Assembly (NCBI RefSeq): GCF_042432495.1
Contig: NZ_JBHLXC010000006.1
Span: forward strand, 372,001-436,000
Length of the DNA stretch: 64,000 nucleotides
Source: Pseudochelatococcus lubricantis
GTDB taxonomy: Bacteria > Pseudomonadota > Alphaproteobacteria > Rhizobiales > Beijerinckiaceae
Reading direction: 5' to 3'
Program-made: the position numbers and the translations under genes
In this document: one piece after another, positions 60,491 through 64,000 of the stretch
Numbering within the stretch: position 1 is the first letter of the stretch
Layout of the letters: every line of letters begins with the position of its first letter
Notes under the pieces: model-generated
What the model saw: only the letters and a program-made list of their open reading frames with translations
The model's database searches: none
What the model was told of the DNA's origin: nothing

Positions 60491-61264
60491 TCAACCGTTC
60501 ATCTCGCGGAGCACCGAACGGTTGCAGAGGCGCAACGTCCGGGCCGACTCGAGAGCAATCACGCCCGTGGCCTCCAGTTGCGTGAACGTGCGTGAAACCG
60601 TCTCGATCGTCAGGCCGAGATAATCGGCCATGTCCTGACGCGACATCGGCAGATCGAACGCCGCGCCGGCAGTATCGAGCACATCCTTGCCGACGATCCG
60701 GTTCGCCATCGCCAGCAGGAAGCAGCCCACCCGCTCCTGCGCGCTGCGGCGGCCAAGCAGCAGGATGTGCTGCTGCGAGCGGTACAGCTCACGTGCCGTC
60801 ATCTCCCACAATGCGCAGGACATGTCGCCGCCGGTCTCGATCTGCGCGTGCACCGTGCGCATCCGCACGACGCGAAAGGTGGCGCGCGACACGGCTTCCG
60901 CGCAATACAGGTGCCGGCGGCCGAATTCCAGCCCGACGATGTCGCCGGCCATGTAGAAGCCGTCGATCTGCCGACGTCCGTCGTTCAGGATCTTGCAGGT
61001 ACGGATGACGCCGCTTTCGATCCTGTAAAGATTGTCGACTGCGTCGTCTTCCGCGTACAATTCGCCATTGCGGGCGACCGTGCCCGGCGTCCCGATCTCG
61101 GCGAACATATGGACGATCCGCGCGTCGAGCGACCAGTCGGCGATCTGCTCGGCGGAAGGCCGCCACTGCCCGCGTATTCTCGCGTCGGCGAGGTTCACCG
61201 GAGAGGCAGGAAGAGGGATAGCGGCGGTGGTGACAGTCTGGGGCGTTTGCAGGATGCTGGACAT
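60491..61264 (-). CDS. fixK: Crp/Fnr family regulator FixK
   Basis: Regulator of 257 residues for microaerobic genes. It has a cNMP-like beta roll (ELYAEDDAVDNLYRIESGVIRTCKILNDGRRQIDGFYMAGD) and a C-terminal winged helix with MSRQDMADYLGLTIETVSRTF, the FNR/FixK recognition helix. The N-terminal cysteines of FNR are absent, so it does not sense oxygen itself, in line with FixK. AGGGAG lies 5 bases before the start at 61264. It is divergent from fixLJ, with a FixJ-like site upstream. Confidence 0.92.
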   Translation of the reverse strand: MSSILQTPQTVTTAAIPLPASPVNLADARIRGQWRPSAEQIADWSLDARIVHMFAEIGTPGTVARNGELYAEDDAVDNLYRIESGVIRTCKILNDGRRQIDGFYMAGDIVGLEFGRRHLYCAEAVSRATFRVVRMRTVHAQIETGGDMSCALWEMTARELYRSQQHILLLGRRSAQERVGCFLLAMANRIVGKDVLDTAGAAFDLPMSRQDMADYLGLTIETVSRTFTQLEATGVIALESARTLRLCNRSVLREMNG

Positions 61265-61329
61265 GTCGTCTCCCTTCGTCATGTCCTTTGTGTATCGCCG
61301 TCCCGCGTGACGCGGAATCCGGTCGACTG

Positions 61330-61351
61330 CGTAAGGGAAATCCCGTAGTAC
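61330..61351 (-). promoter_or_regulatory. FixJ-like binding site upstream of fixK
   Basis: On the - strand the sequence TACGGGATTTCCCTTACG lies 66-87 bases before the fixK start. It resembles the FixJ-activated promoter element of rhizobial fixK genes (ACG-TTTCCCT-like core) and is at the right distance for activation. It sits between fixK and the divergent fixLJ pair. Confidence 0.6.
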
Positions 61352-61507
61352 CGGATGTTGAACCCTTTATGCGGTCGGCGCAAGGTAGCGCGGAACGACC
61401 TGCGGCAAAATCATGCCAGCCTGCGCGGCGGTTCGCGGCCGCCGGAGAGACGTACCGGAACGACGCCCGACCGGGATCACCGGACCTGAGCGAAACAGAG
61501 ACCAACG

Positions 61508-63190
61508 ATGATCGACCGTCTGTCCCGAAACGAGCCCGGGGGCGCCCAGAAACAAGGCGCCGGGAAAGATTATTACCCGCCGCAGGTCCCGGATGCCTTG
61601 CGGCAGCGCAATGTTTCTGCGAAAGCTGCCAACTCGCCGGAGGACGGGGTTTCCGCCTGCCCGCTTTTCCGTATCCGTTCCGGAGCGGCGCAAGCGCTGG
61701 CACCCGCCCGCGTCGGCAGGCGCGTGCCTTATCTTTATTACGGACGAGGGCTTCTCGCGGTCGCCTTCGTTGGCATGCTGGGCTTCGTCTTTCAGCTTGG
61801 CGACGAACCGTTGCTGCTACAGCCGATGCTGCTCCTCGCCGTTCTGTTCGCATGCGAGCGCGGTTTCCGTCCCGGCGTGGTCGCGACCGCCGTAGCGCTG
61901 GCAGTCGCCGGCGCGCTCACTGATCATGCGCCAGGCGAGGCGCAGGCCGATATCGCCGCCGCCGCCGCCTTCGCGCTGGTTGGCCTCGGCATGGCGTACT
62001 ACGGCGAGCGCCTGCGCACCCGGAACGAACACCAGGAGGCGCCCGAATCCGACACGGCGGCGCGGGACCTGCTCGCCCGGGAGGCGCATCTGCGCTCGAT
62101 TCTGGATACGGTGCCGGATGCCATGGTCGTGATCGATCGTTTCGGGCGCATCCACTCCTTCTCCCGCGCGGCGGAGCGCCTGTTCGGCTTTACCGCCGAG
62201 GAGGTGATGGGCCGGAACGTCTCGATCCTGATGCCCTCTCCCTACCGGGAGGACCACGATCGCTACATGGAACGCTACCTGCGGACCGGCGAGAAACGCA
62301 TCATCGGCATCGGCCGCGTCGTCATGGGACAGCGCAAGGACGGCTCCACCTTCCCGATGCAACTTTCTGTCGGCGAAACAACCGCACCCGGCGATGTCTT
62401 CTTCACCGGTTTCGTCCGCGACCTGACCGAGCGGCAGAAGACCGAGACGCGGCTGCAGGATCTGCAGGCCGAACTCGTCCACATCTCGCGTCTGACGGCG
62501 ATGGGCGAAATGGCTTCCACGCTGGCGCACGAACTGAACCAGCCGCTGACCGCCATCGCCAACTATCTGCGCGGCCTGCGCCGCCTGCTGGAGAACGACG
62601 ACGAGCCGCGCGCCACGCGCATCCGCGACGCGCTGGAGAAGGCGTCCGACCAGGCCCTGCGCGCCGGCCAGATCATCCGCCGCCTGCGGGAGTTCGTGGC
62701 GCGCGGCGAAAGCGAGCGGCGTGTGGAAAACCTCACCAAGGTGATCGAGGAGGCAAGCGCGCTGGCGCTTGTCGGCGCCCGCGAATACGGAACGCGCGTC
62801 ACCTACGACCTCGATCCCCGCGCCATGTGGGTGCTGGCGGACAAGGTGCAGATACAGCAGGTGCTCGTGAATCTGTTGCGCAACGCGCTGGAGGCGGTGC
62901 AGGATTCCGATGTGCGGGAAATCCGCGTCGTGACGAAGCCGATTGAAGACGGCATGGTGGAAGTGAGCGTCGAAGATACGGGACCCGGCCTTGCGCCCGA
63001 TGTCGCGAGGCGCCTGTTCCAGCCCTTCGTGACGACGAAACAGAACGGCATGGGCGTGGGACTGTCGATCTCGCGCACCATCGTGGAGGCCCACGGCGGC
63101 CAGATCAACGCTGACGGCACGTCCGGCGGCGGCACTATCTTTCGCTTCACCCTTCGCTCGGCCCAAGAGGAGTCTCCGGAGCATGCGTAG
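61508..63190 (+). CDS. fixL: Oxygen-sensing histidine kinase FixL
   Basis: Sensor kinase of 560 residues. Hydrophobic segments at about residues 78-150 anchor it to the membrane. The heme PAS domain is clear: VIDRFGRIHSFSRAAERLFGF, the heme-ligand histidine in REDHDRYMERYL, and IIGIGRVVMGQRKDGSTFPM with the gating arginine. The kinase core has the H-box GEMASTLAHELNQPL, NLLRNALEA, DTGPGLAPD and GMGVGLSIS. Oxygen loss from heme switches on phosphorylation of FixJ. The first 60 residues lack similarity and the start is uncertain. The stop overlaps fixJ. Confidence 0.94.
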   Translation: MIDRLSRNEPGGAQKQGAGKDYYPPQVPDALRQRNVSAKAANSPEDGVSACPLFRIRSGAAQALAPARVGRRVPYLYYGRGLLAVAFVGMLGFVFQLGDEPLLLQPMLLLAVLFACERGFRPGVVATAVALAVAGALTDHAPGEAQADIAAAAAFALVGLGMAYYGERLRTRNEHQEAPESDTAARDLLAREAHLRSILDTVPDAMVVIDRFGRIHSFSRAAERLFGFTAEEVMGRNVSILMPSPYREDHDRYMERYLRTGEKRIIGIGRVVMGQRKDGSTFPMQLSVGETTAPGDVFFTGFVRDLTERQKTETRLQDLQAELVHISRLTAMGEMASTLAHELNQPLTAIANYLRGLRRLLENDDEPRATRIRDALEKASDQALRAGQIIRRLREFVARGESERRVENLTKVIEEASALALVGAREYGTRVTYDLDPRAMWVLADKVQIQQVLVNLLRNALEAVQDSDVREIRVVTKPIEDGMVEVSVEDTGPGLAPDVARRLFQPFVTTKQNGMGVGLSISRTIVEAHGGQINADGTSGGGTIFRFTLRSAQEESPEHA

Positions 63191-63833
63191 TGGCCCCGTC
63201 CATGTGATCGATGACGACGAATCAGTGCGCGATTCCCTTTCGTTCCTGCTGGAAGGCATGAACCTGACCGTCCTGACCTATCCTTCCGCCGAGGCATTTC
63301 TGGAGCAGCGGCCCTGGGGACTCGGCGGCTGCATCGTTACGGACGTGCGCATGCCCGGCATCAGCGGCATAGATTTGCTTCGCATCCTGAAGGAAAAGGG
63401 CATCGACCTGCCCGTGATCGTCATCACCGGCAACGCCGATATTCCGCTCGCCGTCGACGCCATGAAGATCGGCGCCAGCGATTTCCTCGAAAAGCCGTTC
63501 GATGACGAGACGCTGCTGGCGGGCATCCGCATCGCGCTCGACGGTAGCAGGGCCTCGCCGCGGGCGACCGCCGAGGCCTGCGAAATCAACGAGCGGCTGC
63601 AGACGCTGACCAGCCGGGAACGTGAGGTGCTCGACGGGCTGGTGAAGGGTCTCACCAACAAGCATATCGCCGTCTCGCTTGGAATCAGCCCGCGCACGGT
63701 CGAGGTCCATCGCGCTCATGTGATGACGAAAATGAACGCCGCCAGCCTGTCGCATCTCGTCCGCATGGCGCTCGTCAGCAGTAACGCGCTGGATTCCGGG
63801 CAGAATCTCGCCGGCGAGACCGGAGCATCCTGA
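63183..63833 (+). CDS. fixJ: Two-component response regulator FixJ
   Basis: Partner of FixL, 216 residues. The receiver has DDDESVRDSL, the phospho-acceptor aspartate in CIVTDVRMPG near residue 54, VITGNADIPLAV and KPF; a LuxR/NarL-type helix-turn-helix follows with LTSREREVLDGLVKGLTNKHIA and SPRTVEVHRAHVMTKM. It activates fixK. The start overlaps the fixL end by 8 bp, so the two are co-translated. Confidence 0.95.
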   Translation: MRSGPVHVIDDDESVRDSLSFLLEGMNLTVLTYPSAEAFLEQRPWGLGGCIVTDVRMPGISGIDLLRILKEKGIDLPVIVITGNADIPLAVDAMKIGASDFLEKPFDDETLLAGIRIALDGSRASPRATAEACEINERLQTLTSREREVLDGLVKGLTNKHIAVSLGISPRTVEVHRAHVMTKMNAASLSHLVRMALVSSNALDSGQNLAGETGAS

Positions 63834-63854
63834 TCTGTGAGCGATGCCGGATGG

Positions 63855-63868
63855 TTGATGCAGGTCAA
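63855..63868. promoter_or_regulatory. FNR/FixK-type box near the right edge
   Basis: TTGATGCAGGTCAA matches the FNR/FixK consensus TTGAT-N4-ATCAA at nine of ten positions. It lies 22 bp after fixJ and should control a + strand gene starting near or beyond base 64000. An ORF opens at 63895 with no stop before the edge, but that ATG is too close to the box for simple class II activation. The last 167 bp hold nothing else supported. Confidence 0.6.
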
Positions 63869-64000
63869 GGCATCCGTTTGCGGACTATGGCGAAATGACG
63901 CAGACTCCTGTTGCGCCGATCGATGCCGGCGCGGTACCGGCGAATGGACGGCACCGCGGCTGCGGGTTGGAACCGATGCAATGTCTGGAGCGGTCTGGAC

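Noticed and set aside
63895..64000. Partial gene starting at the right edge
   Set aside because: The ATG lies 33 bp from the centre of the FNR box, too close for a standard promoter, and 35 codons give no recognisable family.

Overview
The window is a GC-rich stretch of an alphaproteobacterial chromosome, most likely from the order Hyphomicrobiales (Rhizobiales). Supporting signs are a circularly permuted two-piece tmRNA, an alpha-type SspB, a fixLJ-fixK oxygen-sensing cassette, DUF1489, DUF2065 and DUF4169 proteins, a phasin, and a gene transfer agent (GTA)-type head-tail cluster. The genus cannot be fixed from the sequence alone.

Layout. 1-12 kb is housekeeping: clpS-clpA (clpA cut by the left edge), a phasin with a clear promoter and operator-like repeats, a SPOR-domain D,D-carboxypeptidase, a membrane J-protein, a sirtuin-lipB-DUF1489 run, two tRNA-Leu genes, an old yellow enzyme, sufE and a nitronate monooxygenase. 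12.2-21.8 kb is a fatty-acid beta-oxidation regulon: a MerR regulator with a perfect 16-bp palindrome in its promoter, then thiolase, a hydroxyacyl-CoA dehydrogenase/enoyl-CoA hydratase fusion, acyl-CoA dehydrogenase, an SCP2 protein, a FadL porin and FadD, all on the + strand.

21.8-41.8 kb is a GTA-type virion cluster on the - strand, reading from 41.8 kb leftward: small and large terminase, tape measure, portal, two small ORFs, prohead protease, capsid, head-tail connectors, tail tube, a tail chaperone fusion, distal tail proteins gp12-gp15, a DUF2793 protein, a fibre with HxH modules, a seven-repeat beta-propeller, a terminator and a GH24 lysozyme. Unusual points are: the tape-measure gene sits between terminase and portal instead of before gp12; a triple 134-bp tandem repeat follows the terminase and copies its 3' end; gp10 and gp10.1 are one ORF; a secreted chymotrypsin-type protease is wedged on the opposite strand between capsid and gp6 with no spare bases; and a strong promoter followed by a strong terminator precedes the terminase, suggesting an attenuated leader or a small RNA.

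42-60.5 kb returns to core genes: L,D-transpeptidase, miaA, serB, degP, hflKC, folA-thyA, ssrA next to sspB, fumC, dadX-dadA, ilvA, lemA and an HtpX-like protease. The right end carries fixK divergent from fixL-fixJ, with a FixJ-like site in front of fixK and an FNR/FixK box after fixJ that should serve a gene beginning at or beyond the window edge. A protein-quality theme runs through the core part: tmRNA tags stalled products, SspB delivers them to ClpXP, ClpS/ClpA handle N-degrons, and HflKC, DegP and the HtpX-like protease act at or beyond the inner membrane.
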